Shown: positions 1 through 5,276, counted from the first letter of the stretch. The stretch is DNA of 5,301 bases from Planctomycetota bacterium (GCA_018334735.1 JAGXLK010000233.1:1-5301); one strand, 5' to 3'. Numbers and translations are program-made. The notes: generated from the letters alone by a model not told the origin.

Positions 1-494
1 CGTAAAACTGAAGCCAGTTTTTGAGCGGTGCTATTCAAACCGTTAACAAAACGCTGGGCTGGAGCCATCAAACAGCTGATCGTCTGAGACAACAGCGTTT
101 CTCTATCGGGCAAGTCGGCCAGCTTTTCAACCTCTTCGGGCCCGATAACCTGCCCTTCCGCATAGCCTCCAAGGACAGTCAACGTGGGAGCCTGTTCACT
201 CGCGCTGTCCACCGCCTTCGCAGCCTCCACAGGGTTTTCGCCGGTAACAAAAGCAGCCGGACCGTTTAAAACATCCCTTAAACCCGGGACATCGATAGCA
301 TCAAGGGCAAGATACATAAGTCGGTTCCGGACAACCATCATCCGCGCGTTTCTTTCCGCCAGTGCGGCACGCATTTCGTTCGATTGATTGGCGTCAATAC
401 CTCGGAACCCCACCACAACACATCCATGTTGTTCTATATCCTCGAAACGTGAGGCAAATTCCGAAACCATCATTTCTTTCAGTTTCCGCGACAT
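1..494 (-). CDS. rplJ: 50S ribosomal protein L10, N-terminal 164 codons (cut by window edge)
   Basis: Partial gene with no stop before the left edge. L10 binds 23S rRNA at the base of the large-subunit stalk and carries the L7/L12 dimers that recruit translation factors. The translation begins MSRKLKEMMVSEF. It has a VVVGFRGID segment, then MMVVRNRLMYLAL, where L10 proteins have their conserved K/RN-L core, then GPAAFVTGENPVEAAK. It ends with LPDRETLLSQTI...LNSTAQKLASVL, which matches the C-terminal helix that holds L12. The family is usually 165-180 aa, so nearly all of it is present. The ATG start is supported by AGGAAG (501-506) six bases upstream. The gap to rplA is only 28 bases, so it is probably read from the same transcript. 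MMVVRNRL rather than the usual VVKN is a planctomycete-like look (recollection, not a search). Confidence 0.93.
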   Translation of the reverse strand, partial: MSRKLKEMMVSEFASRFEDIEQHGCVVVGFRGIDANQSNEMRAALAERNARMMVVRNRLMYLALDAIDVPGLRDVLNGPAAFVTGENPVEAAKAVDSASEQAPTLTVLGGYAEGQVIGPEEVEKLADLPDRETLLSQTISCLMAPAQRFVNGLNSTAQKLASVL

Positions 495-522
495 TTCACA
501 CTTCCTGACAACGATTTTTGTA

Positions 523-1203
523 TTATATCTGCACTTTTATTCCAGGCGACATCGTTGAACTCAAAACCACATTACGGAAAAAACGTCCTTTCAATCCCGT
601 CGGCCGTTTTTGCAGCAGATGCTCAAGGACCGTTTGAACGTTTTCCATCAATTCTTCCTTGCTGAAAGACATTTTTCCGACCGGAGTGTGGATATTAGCA
701 CCTTCGTCGTTGCGCAACTCCACTTTCCCGGCCTTAAATTCCTTAACAGCCTCGCCGATATCCTCTCTTACGGTTCCGTTCTTGGGAGTCGGCATGAGCC
801 CTTGCGGGCCAAGATACCGACCGAGGCGCCCGATTTTGCTCATCATACTGGGAGTGGCCAGTGCCACATCAAAGTCCATCCATCCATCTTCCACTCGTTC
901 GATCAATTCGTCAGACCCCACCTCCTCAGCTCCCGCCTCAAGGGCTTTCTCGGCATTATTACCGTCCGCAAAAACCGCCACTTTGAGACTTCGCCCCGTT
1001 CCATTGGGAAGGGACAAAGACGTGCGAATTTGCTGGTCGCTCTGGCGCGGGTCGATCCCAAGTTGAACATGGAGCTCAACCGTTTCGTCGAACTGGGCGC
1101 TCCGGATCGACTTCAAAATATCAATCGCTTCGCCCACGGGATAAACGGCACTCTTATCAATCTGGGCGCAAGCTTCCTGGTAACGACGACTTCTTTTTGC
1201 CAT
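523..1203 (-). CDS. rplA: 50S ribosomal protein L1
   Basis: L1 (226 aa, usual length about 230) binds 23S rRNA in the mobile L1 stalk and helps release deacylated tRNA from the E site; in E. coli it also represses its own operon. Domain I is built from residues 1-67 and about 160-226, and domain II from about 68-159. The signature is seen at residues 124-145, containing GRYLGPQGLMPTPKNGTV. Other family marks are FDETVELHVQLGIDP (38-52), LPNGTGRS (65-72) and the STMSPG C-terminus. The usual VRG before the LPxGTG strand is IRT here, a mild deviation. The ATG has only a weak Shine-Dalgarno (GGA at 1211-1213, seven bases away), so translation may depend on coupling to rplK 34 bases upstream. The product call is secure. 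Confidence 0.97.
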   Translation of the reverse strand: MAKRSRRYQEACAQIDKSAVYPVGEAIDILKSIRSAQFDETVELHVQLGIDPRQSDQQIRTSLSLPNGTGRSLKVAVFADGNNAEKALEAGAEEVGSDELIERVEDGWMDFDVALATPSMMSKIGRLGRYLGPQGLMPTPKNGTVREDIGEAVKEFKAGKVELRNDEGANIHTPVGKMSFSKEELMENVQTVLEHLLQKRPTGLKGRFFRNVVLSSTMSPGIKVQI

Positions 1204-1237
1204 GATTCAATCCGGGGTAAAACGGCTCTCTTGACAG

Positions 1238-1729
1238 CTATTCAGTTTCAACAAGCTCTTCTTCCTCTTCCTCTTTATCCTGCTCTTGTTCTTGTTCTTC
1301 TCCCTCAGCCATAACCTCAATCCCACAGCTACGGGCAGTCCCCTTAACTATGTTTTTCGCAGCCTCAAGATCCCTCGCATTCAGATCTTCCATTTTCTCC
1401 TGGGCAATTTCTTCCACCTGTTCTTCAGTGAGACTCCCAACAACTTCTTTTCCGGCTTCCCCCGCTCCTTTAGCAACTTCGGCTGTCCGCTTGATCAAAT
1501 AGGAAACCGGAGGTTTTTTTACATCAAATTCGAACGAACCATCGCCGTAAATCCGCACCACTACAGGTAGCGGGATGCCCATTTGGTCGCTGGTCTGCTC
1601 ATTAAATTCGCTAATGAACTGACCGATATTGACTCGATGCTGACTCAACGCGGGCCCGAGCGGCGGAGCAGGATTGGCCTGCCCCCCCGTAACCTGTAGC
1701 TTTAACGTTACTTTCGGTTGTTTTGCCAC
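1238..1729 (-). CDS. rplK: 50S ribosomal protein L11 with acidic C-terminal tail
   Basis: L11 binds the GTPase-associated region of 23S rRNA beside L10, where EF-Tu and EF-G act. The start is GTG at 1729, with AGGTGA (1736-1741) six bases upstream. The N-terminal domain (about 1-70) has the proline-rich ANPAPPLGPAL motif at 18-28 and VNIGQF. The C-terminal rRNA-binding domain (about 75-139) has KKPPVSYLIKR, EIAQEKMEDLNA and the final GTARSCGIEV. L11 normally ends near here, at about 141 aa. This protein is 163 aa: residues 141-163 form an extra, strongly acidic tail with QEQEQ and six consecutive Glu. In ANPAPPLGPALSQHR, Ser and Arg replace residues that are commonly Gly. The gap to nusG is 30 bases and to rplA 34 bases. 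Confidence 0.97.
   Translation of the reverse strand: MAKQPKVTLKLQVTGGQANPAPPLGPALSQHRVNIGQFISEFNEQTSDQMGIPLPVVVRIYGDGSFEFDVKKPPVSYLIKRTAEVAKGAGEAGKEVVGSLTEEQVEEIAQEKMEDLNARDLEAAKNIVKGTARSCGIEVMAEGEEQEQEQDKEEEEEELVETE
1241..1309 (-). other. Acidic low-complexity tail of L11
   Basis: Residues 141-163 of L11 lie beyond the usual family end. About 14 of the 23 residues are Glu or Asp, with one Lys and no Arg; the tail includes EQEQEQDK and a run of six Glu coded by mixed GAG and GAA codons. It is in frame and the gene has a single clear stop, so it is unlikely to be a sequencing frameshift. It is predicted to be disordered. Its function is unknown. Confidence 0.85.
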
Positions 1730-1759
1730 GAATCTTCACCTGACGGATTTAGTGCTGAA

Positions 1760-2308
1760 TTATGCCGATTCAACCTGCCAGTAATCGAGCTCCACAGGCG
1801 TCTGGCGGTTGAAAACGCTGATAACAACTTTGACACGACCGGTAGCAGGATTGATCTCCTCAATCTGACCTTTCATATCGTTGAACGGACCTTCCGTTAT
1901 CTCGACCATATCGCCTTCTTTGAAATCGATCTCCAGAACGGGACCTTCTTCTTCCTCTTCTTCTTCCTCCCCGAGCAGCCGAGCAACTTCCTCTTCTCGC
2001 ATCGGCCACGGTTCTTCTCCACCGATGAAGTCACCGACGCCACTCGTCTCACGGATCAGATACCAGAGGGAATCCGGGATATTACCCTCGTCGTCAACAT
2101 CCACTTCGACCAGAACATATCCGGGATAGAGTTTGCGCTCGATTTGTTTTCGTTTGCCGCCCCGGATTTCCGTAACCGTCTGAGTTGGTACGAGTATGTT
2201 GGGGATCTCATCATCTTTCTCTTCTCGGGCAACAGCCCGCGCGAGATTATCCCGCACATACTCTTCGCGGTTGCTCTGCACCCTGAGAACAAACCACTTT
2301 TTGGCCAC
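1760..2308 (-). CDS. nusG: Transcription termination/antitermination factor NusG
   Basis: NusG binds the RNA polymerase clamp through its NGN domain and contacts Rho or ribosomal protein S10 through its KOW domain. This copy is 182 aa, close to the usual 175-190. The NGN domain (about 1-110) starts MAKKWFVLRVQSNRE and contains YPGYVLVEV (61-69) and LIRETSGVGDFIGG (84-97). The KOW domain (about 129-182) contains FKEGDMVEITEGPFNDMKG and ends VISVFNRQTPVELDYWQVE. Between them is an acidic linker with eight consecutive Glu (114-121). I chose the GTG at 2308 because GGAAGGAA lies seven bases upstream and the protein then opens like other NusGs. A TTG at 2329 would add MYGRNLT and put the ribosome site inside the gene. 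The sequence resembles planctomycete NusG (recollection). Confidence 0.97.
   Translation of the reverse strand: MAKKWFVLRVQSNREEYVRDNLARAVAREEKDDEIPNILVPTQTVTEIRGGKRKQIERKLYPGYVLVEVDVDDEGNIPDSLWYLIRETSGVGDFIGGEEPWPMREEEVARLLGEEEEEEEEGPVLEIDFKEGDMVEITEGPFNDMKGQIEEINPATGRVKVVISVFNRQTPVELDYWQVESA
1946..1969 (-). repeat. Two exact 12-base tandem units coding the NusG Glu8 linker
   Basis: The eight Glu codons at residues 114-121 of NusG are two identical units of GAGGAAGAAGAA. They sit between the NGN and KOW domains, where length change should be tolerated. An exact duplication with synonymous sites also conserved suggests a recent slippage event, so copy number may vary between relatives. Confidence 0.9.
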
Positions 2309-2315
2309 TGTTAAA

Positions 2316-2323
2316 TTCCTTCC
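2316..2323 (-). promoter_or_regulatory. Ribosome binding site that fixes the nusG start
   Basis: GGAAGGAA lies seven bases upstream of the GTG at 2308, good Shine-Dalgarno spacing. It rules against the upstream in-frame TTG at 2329, which would lie before this site. Confidence 0.8.
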
Positions 2324-2349
2324 GTACAAAACTTCGTATCAAAAATAGC

Positions 2350-2378
2350 ATAATTGAAGGCTATCAGAAACTAACCAA
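2350..2378 (-). promoter_or_regulatory. Weak possible promoter in the secE-nusG gap
   Basis: TTGGTT and AATTAT are separated by 17 bases, matching the sigma70 hexamers at 3/6 and 4/6. The 102-base gap (2309-2410) is the longest in the protein-gene part of the cluster. It also holds an AAGCTAT/ATAGCCTT stem with one bulged base (2357-2384), not followed by a T tract. The match is weak and could be chance in AT-rich DNA; the gap may simply be a leader for nusG. Confidence 0.2.
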
Positions 2379-2410
2379 TAGCTTTCATATCCCATTCTCT
2401 GAAGAAGAGA

Positions 2411-2857
2411 TCAGGGGGGCAATACCTGAATCCTTTTCATAACGATTAAAACGACCAGATCTACCATTGAAAGGTAGCTACCCAGCACAAGGATACATAT
2501 CAACACAACGATCGTAGAACGCCGCAGTTCTTCAGGGCCGGGCCACGAAACTTTTTGCAGTTCGTTCTGCGTATCAACCAGCAGGTCCACCGAAGAGCGA
2601 CCCACAGAATCGATACTTTCAAAACCCGTCTGAATTCCAAACGTGATGAACGCTCCGACAGCTGCGATCAAAACAAACAGGATACCAGCGCCGACAATAC
2701 CATAAGAAACATTCATTCCGAGCACTTCAAAGGTGCTCTGCACATCCAGCAGAACGCTAAATCTCCAACTGGCAAACAAGGCAAGAATTAGGATTGCCAC
2801 GCCCGTAGCACCGCGCGCGTAAAGACCCTGATTCGATTTATATGGTGTTAAAGCCAT
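2411..2857 (-). CDS. secE: Preprotein translocase subunit SecE, extended form
   Basis: SecE clamps SecY in the SecYEG inner-membrane channel. The conserved part is C-terminal: an amphipathic surface helix with DTQNELQKVSWPGPEEL (95-111), which contains the family E-L-KV-WP motif, followed by a membrane segment at about 115-140. The protein is 148 aa, against about 60 aa for minimal SecE. The extra N-terminal region has two further predicted membrane segments (about 17-37 and 51-75) separated by a short loop, as in the three-span E. coli protein (127 aa). The N-terminus, YKSNQGLYARG, resembles planctomycete SecE as I recall it. The ATG at 2857 has no good Shine-Dalgarno, since CGGAA abuts the start, so initiation may be weak or leaderless-like after tRNA processing. 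tRNA-Trp lies 44 bases upstream. Confidence 0.94.
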   Translation of the reverse strand: MALTPYKSNQGLYARGATGVAILILALFASWRFSVLLDVQSTFEVLGMNVSYGIVGAGILFVLIAAVGAFITFGIQTGFESIDSVGRSSVDLLVDTQNELQKVSWPGPEELRRSTIVVLICILVLGSYLSMVDLVVLIVMKRIQVLPP

Positions 2858-2901
2858 TTCCGTAGGGGGGTTTCTGCGGGAAAACTCCCAAGTTCTATTA
2901 T

Positions 2902-2979
2902 TGGCAGGCCAGGAGGGACTCGAACCCCCAACCGCCGGTTTTGGAAACCGGTGCTCTCGCCAGATTGAGCTACTGGCCT
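2902..2979 (-). tRNA. tRNA-Trp (anticodon CCA)
   Basis: The cloverleaf folds cleanly. The acceptor AGGCCAG pairs perfectly with CTGGCCT. The D stem is GCTC/GAGC with a 10-base loop. The anticodon stem CCGGT/ACCGG encloses the loop TTCCAAA, which reads CCA. The T arm is GGGGG-TTCGAGT-CCCTC. The discriminator is G73, as expected for bacterial tRNA-Trp, and the 3' CCA is encoded. Length is 78 bases. It lies between rpmG and secE and must be cut out of the operon transcript, leaving separate tuf-rpmG and secE-onward mRNAs. Confidence 0.97.
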
Positions 2980-3042
2980 GCCGCTGACACCGGATATTGG
3001 CAGTCGAATAGCCGAAGGGCTCGCCGATCCATAAAATGCAGG

Positions 3043-3186
3043 TTAAGCCTCCTTATGCTCGGTATGTTTTCGGCAATGGGCACAGTACTTCTTCAGCTTC
3101 AGTTTCTCATTGCCTTCGCGGCGCCGTGATGTGCGATAATTGCGCCGCTTACATTCCGAACATTGCAAAGTAACTTCTGCCCGCAT
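3043..3186 (-). CDS. rpmG: 50S ribosomal protein L33, zinc-binding (C+) form
   Basis: This small basic protein of 47 aa sits 14 bases after tuf. It begins MRAEVTLQCSECKRRNY. It has two Cys pairs, C9-x2-C12 and C35-x2-C38, which form a zinc ribbon, so it is the C+ form of L33 rather than the Cys-free form used under zinc limitation. Other family marks are RRNYRTSRRR and LKLKKYC. L33 sits near the E site of the 50S subunit. The ATG at 3186 has AGGTTA about eight to nine bases upstream, overlapping the region just after the tuf stop. The tuf-rpmG-tRNA-Trp-secE order is common in bacteria, which supports the call despite the short length. Confidence 0.95.
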   Translation of the reverse strand: MRAEVTLQCSECKRRNYRTSRRREGNEKLKLKKYCAHCRKHTEHKEA

Positions 3187-3200
3187 GGTCAATAACCTGT

Positions 3201-4394
3201 TTACTCGAGGACTTCGGTAACGACACCAGCGCCAACCGTGTTGCCACCCTCGCGAATTGCGAAGCGAAGTTGCTCCTCCATAGCAATCGGTTCGATCAAC
3301 TGGACCTCGACCGTAACGTTATCGCCAGGCAGAACCATATCCTGACCTTCCGGCAAGGTTACTGTCCCCGTGACATCGGTGGTACGGAAATAGAACTGGG
3401 GACGATAACCTGAGAAGAAAGGCGTGTGGCGACCGCCTTCTTCTTTTGTGAGGACATAAACCTCACCCATGAATTTCGTGTGAGGGGTAATAGAACCCGG
3501 TTCGGCAAGCACCTGACCGCGGTTCAATTCTTCTTTTTCAATCCCCCGGAGCAGCACGCCGATATTATCTCCAGCCTGACCTGTATCGAGGGTCTTCCGG
3601 AACATCTCAACGCCGGTCACAACAGTCTCTCGAACGTCTTCGCGAAGCCCAACTATCTCGATATCGTCACCGACCGTTACAACACCACGTTCCACACGGC
3701 CCGTGCCGACCGTTCCGCGGCCTTTGATGCTGAACACATCTTCCACAGGCATCAGAAACGGCTGGTCGATATCTCTCTCAGGCTCTGGAATATAATCATC
3801 GAGCGCCTCAATAAGCTCGGCAATCGGCGCCATTGCCTCTTCATTCTCGGGATTTTCAAGAGCCTCAAGAGCGGAACCCTTAATCACGGGAGTTTCATCA
3901 CCCGGGAATTCATGCTCATCGAGCAACTCTCGAACTTCCATCTCAACCAGCTCAAGAAGCTCAGGATCATCAAGTTGATCCGTTTTATTCAAAAACACGA
4001 CCATCGCCGGCACGTTCACCTGCCGCGCAAGCAACACATGTTCGTGCGTTTGAGGCATAGGCCCATCCGCCGCACTCACAACCAGGATTGAACCATCCAT
4101 CTGAGCCGCGCCGGTAACCATGTTTTTGATGTAATCCCGGTGCCCGGGACAATCCACGTGAGCATAGTGCCGATTGTCGGTCTCGTATTCCACATGCTGA
4201 GTCGCAATCGTAATACCGCGATCTCTCTCTTCTGGGGCGTTGTCGATCGAGTCAAACGGGCGGTATTCGGCCATGCCCTGCTGACTGAGATAGAGTGTCA
4301 TCGCCGCCGTCAGGGTCGTCTTTCCGTGGTCAATGTGTCCAATGGTTCCCACATTGACGTGAGGTTTGGTCCGCTGAAATTCCTCCTTCGCCAT
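3201..4394 (-). CDS. tuf: Translation elongation factor EF-Tu
   Basis: EF-Tu is the GTPase that delivers aminoacyl-tRNA to the ribosomal A site. At 397 aa it is full length. The GTPase domain (about 1-205) has all five motifs: GHIDHGKTT (19-27), switch [10 protein letters not shown] (59-67, with T62), DCPGH (81-85, catalytic H85), NKTD (136-139) and SAL (174-176). Domain 2 starts near [25 protein letters not shown]. Domain 3 contains [24 protein letters not shown] and ends [21 protein letters not shown]. Two small deviations are seen: NKTD where E. coli has NKCD, and Asn385 where most EF-Tus have Arg in GGRT. The ATG at 4394 has GGGAGG (4407-4412) 12 bases upstream, which is rather far. Only one tuf is visible here, so whether the genome has a second copy cannot be told. 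Confidence 0.99.
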   Translation of the reverse strand: MAKEEFQRTKPHVNVGTIGHIDHGKTTLTAAMTLYLSQQGMAEYRPFDSIDNAPEERDRGITIATQHVEYETDNRHYAHVDCPGHRDYIKNMVTGAAQMDGSILVVSAADGPMPQTHEHVLLARQVNVPAMVVFLNKTDQLDDPELLELVEMEVRELLDEHEFPGDETPVIKGSALEALENPENEEAMAPIAELIEALDDYIPEPERDIDQPFLMPVEDVFSIKGRGTVGTGRVERGVVTVGDDIEIVGLREDVRETVVTGVEMFRKTLDTGQAGDNIGVLLRGIEKEELNRGQVLAEPGSITPHTKFMGEVYVLTKEEGGRHTPFFSGYRPQFYFRTTDVTGTVTLPEGQDMVLPGDNVTVEVQLIEPIAMEEQLRFAIREGGNTVGAGVVTEVLE

Positions 4395-4469
4395 GGTTCA
4401 ACAATGCCTCCCAGCAACTGAGCGCAGGTTAGAAACGTTCTCCCAAATGGACAAAAACACAAACACTGT

Positions 4470-4537
4470 GATGCGACGCGCAACCGCTCGCCGGGTCCTA
4501 AAAACTGAAGAACCGAGCGAACCGTCCCCGTCACATC
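4470..4537 (-). other. Long two-part hairpin between tRNA-Thr(GGT) and tuf
   Basis: Read on the minus strand, GATGTGACG (4529-4537) pairs with CGTCGCATC (4470-4478) over nine pairs, with one G-U. Nested inside, CGCTCG (4514-4519) pairs with CGAGCG (4485-4490) over six perfect pairs, and GTTC can pair with GGAC further in. The outer arm begins three bases after the tRNA CCA end. A T-rich stretch follows, but not directly at the stem, so it is not a classic terminator. It could aid release of the tRNA 3' end, stabilise the tuf mRNA or regulate tuf. The pairing is read directly; the role is inference. Confidence 0.5.
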
Positions 4538-4540
4538 GGA

Positions 4541-4616
<76 letters not shown>

Positions 4617-4814
4617 ACGTTCAAAAAACACATATCTCAAACAAGACGCCGCTTCGAGTCTAAAAACAAAACCGTAAATGTCGCAAAAACTCTCGCGCTG
4701 TGAACCGACACGTATGGACAGAACACTCTGAACATATGAAGTCCTGAACCAGTAAAGTATCGCAGGATCACAACAGGGGAGACTGGCGCTTTAGACCCGA
4801 TGAAAGCGTCAATT
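4617..4814 (-). other. Untranslated leader ahead of tRNA-Thr(GGT)-tuf
   Basis: This is about 200 bases between the likely transcription start of the second promoter (near 4813-4814) and the tRNA. It opens with a perfect stem-loop (CGCTTT/AAAGCG, 4787-4808, 10-base loop). A smaller CAGA/TCTG hairpin lies further on. A 32-codon reading frame (4637-4735) has an ATG with AGGA six bases upstream, but the peptide resembles nothing I know and ends just before a tRNA, so I do not call it a gene. No terminator or recognised riboswitch was seen. Confidence 0.45.
4787..4808 (-). other. 5' stem-loop of the tuf transcript
   Basis: CGCTTT and AAAGCG form a perfect six-pair stem around a 10-base loop, starting about five bases after the predicted transcription start. 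A stem this close to the 5' end would be expected to protect the RNA from 5'-end-dependent decay. It is not followed by a T tract, so it is not a terminator. Confidence 0.45.
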
Positions 4815-4819
4815 GATAG

Positions 4820-4848
4820 ACAATACACCAAAAAAATCAGGAAGTCAA
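4820..4848 (-). promoter_or_regulatory. Sigma70-type promoter for tRNA-Thr(GGT)-tuf
   Basis: TTGACT (-35, 5/6 match, 4843-4848) and TATTGT (-10, 4/6 match, 4820-4825) are 17 bases apart, the ideal spacing. Transcription would start near 4813-4814. It shares TTGACTT and a TAT-GT -10 with the promoter at 5248-5276. It probably drives tuf and the downstream cluster, since no stronger promoter is seen before nusG. The spacer contains the T7 tract of the upstream terminator. Confidence 0.72.
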
Positions 4849-4880
4849 GTGTAATTCCCAGCAAAACACATGCCTCCCGA
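4830..4880 (-). terminator. Putative intrinsic terminator after tRNA-Gly
   Basis: On the minus strand, TCGGGAGG (4873-4880) pairs with CTTCCTGA (4837-4844) over eight pairs, two of them G-U. A T7 tract (4830-4836) follows at once. The 28-base loop can form an inner GTGT/ACAC helix, which would shorten it. The stem starts seven bases after the tRNA-Gly CCA. The long loop and the G-U pairs make this weaker than a textbook terminator. It would end the Thr-Tyr-Gly transcript before the next promoter. Confidence 0.5.
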
Positions 4881-4887
4881 TTCAATA

Positions 4888-4962
4888 TGGAGCGGGCGAT
4901 GGGATTCGAACCCACAACGGCTGGCTTGGAAGGCCAGCGCTCTTCCGTTGAGCTACGCCCGC
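4888..4962 (-). tRNA. tRNA-Gly (anticodon TCC)
   Basis: The 75-base cloverleaf has acceptor GCGGGCG paired perfectly with CGCCCGC, D arm GCTC/GAGC, anticodon stem CTGGC/GCCAG with loop CTTCCAA reading TCC, and T arm GTGGG-TTCGAAT-CCCAT. U73 and G1-C72 fit bacterial tRNA-Gly, and the CCA end is encoded. It decodes GGA and GGG. It follows tRNA-Tyr after 19 bases, as glyT follows tyrU in E. coli. Confidence 0.98.
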
Positions 4963-4981
4963 TCACATAAAACAATCCAGA

Positions 4982-5067
4982 TGGTGGGCAGGGGAGGATT
5001 CGAACCTCCGAAGGCAATCGCCAGCAGATTTACAGTCTGCCCCGTTTGGCCGCTCCGGAACCTGCCC
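4982..5067 (-). tRNA. tRNA-Tyr (anticodon GTA)
   Basis: This is a class II tRNA of 86 bases with a 14-base variable arm, the bacterial tRNA-Tyr type. The acceptor GGGCAGG pairs perfectly with CCTGCCC. The D arm is CCG/CGG around GAGCGGCCAAA, the same loop as in E. coli. The anticodon stem GCAGA/TCTGC encloses CTGTAAA, reading GTA. The T arm is GGAGG-TTCGAAT-CCTCC. The discriminator is A73 and the CCA is encoded. Confidence 0.98.
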
Positions 5068-5121
5068 ACCTGCTTGCCAAAGAAAAACAAAAACTTGATG
5101 TCCCGCATCGGAACATATCTT

Positions 5122-5196
5122 TGGAGCTAGTGAGGGGATTCGAACCCCTAGCCTGCGGTTTACAAAACCGCTGCTCTGCCGTTGAGCTACACTAGC
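5122..5196 (-). tRNA. tRNA-Thr (anticodon TGT)
   Basis: The 75-base cloverleaf has acceptor GCTAGTG paired perfectly with CACTAGC, D arm GCTC/GAGC, anticodon stem GCGGT/ACCGC with loop TTTGTAA reading TGT, T arm AGGGG-TTCGAAT-CCCCT, and an encoded CCA. The discriminator is U73, unlike A73 in the other tRNA-Thr of this window, while G1-C72 and C2-G71 are kept. It decodes ACA and other ACN codons. It is the first gene of the tRNA cluster, in the place of E. coli thrU. Confidence 0.98.
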
Positions 5197-5247
5197 TTCT
5201 TCGCTATCCGATTTCAGAATCCAAGCGCCAAAAATACTACCCCATTC

Positions 5248-5276
5248 ACGATAAAAGAGACGGGGTGTTAAGTCAA
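5248..5276 (-). promoter_or_regulatory. Sigma70-type promoter for tRNA-Thr-Tyr-Gly
   Basis: TTGACT (-35, 5/6 match, 5271-5276) and TATCGT (-10, 4/6 match, 5248-5253) are exactly 17 bases apart. Transcription would start near 5241, giving a leader of about 45 bases before tRNA-Thr(TGT). No AT-rich upstream element is seen. It is the only good promoter upstream of the tRNA cluster within the window. Confidence 0.72.

Noticed and set aside
610..1314. Plus-strand 234-codon reading frame opposite rplA and the rplK end
   Set aside because: It lies antisense to clear L1 and L11 genes, crosses their boundary and shows no recognisable family; it is a shadow of their codon use.
1730..1759. L1-binding regulatory site in the rplK leader
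   Set aside because: The 30-base gap holds mainly the ribosome site, and I could not draw the asymmetric-loop hairpin that L1 binds.
1718..2314. Plus-strand 198-codon frame opposite nusG
   Set aside because: It is antisense to NusG, and its Phe/Leu-rich runs are just the complement of the Glu codons.
2309..2329. TTG start for nusG that adds seven residues
   Set aside because: It would place the GGAAGGAA ribosome site inside the coding region; the GTG at 2308 gives the usual NusG N-terminus.
3426..4091. Plus-strand 221-codon frame opposite tuf
   Set aside because: It is antisense to highly conserved EF-Tu sequence, with no ribosome site or family resemblance.
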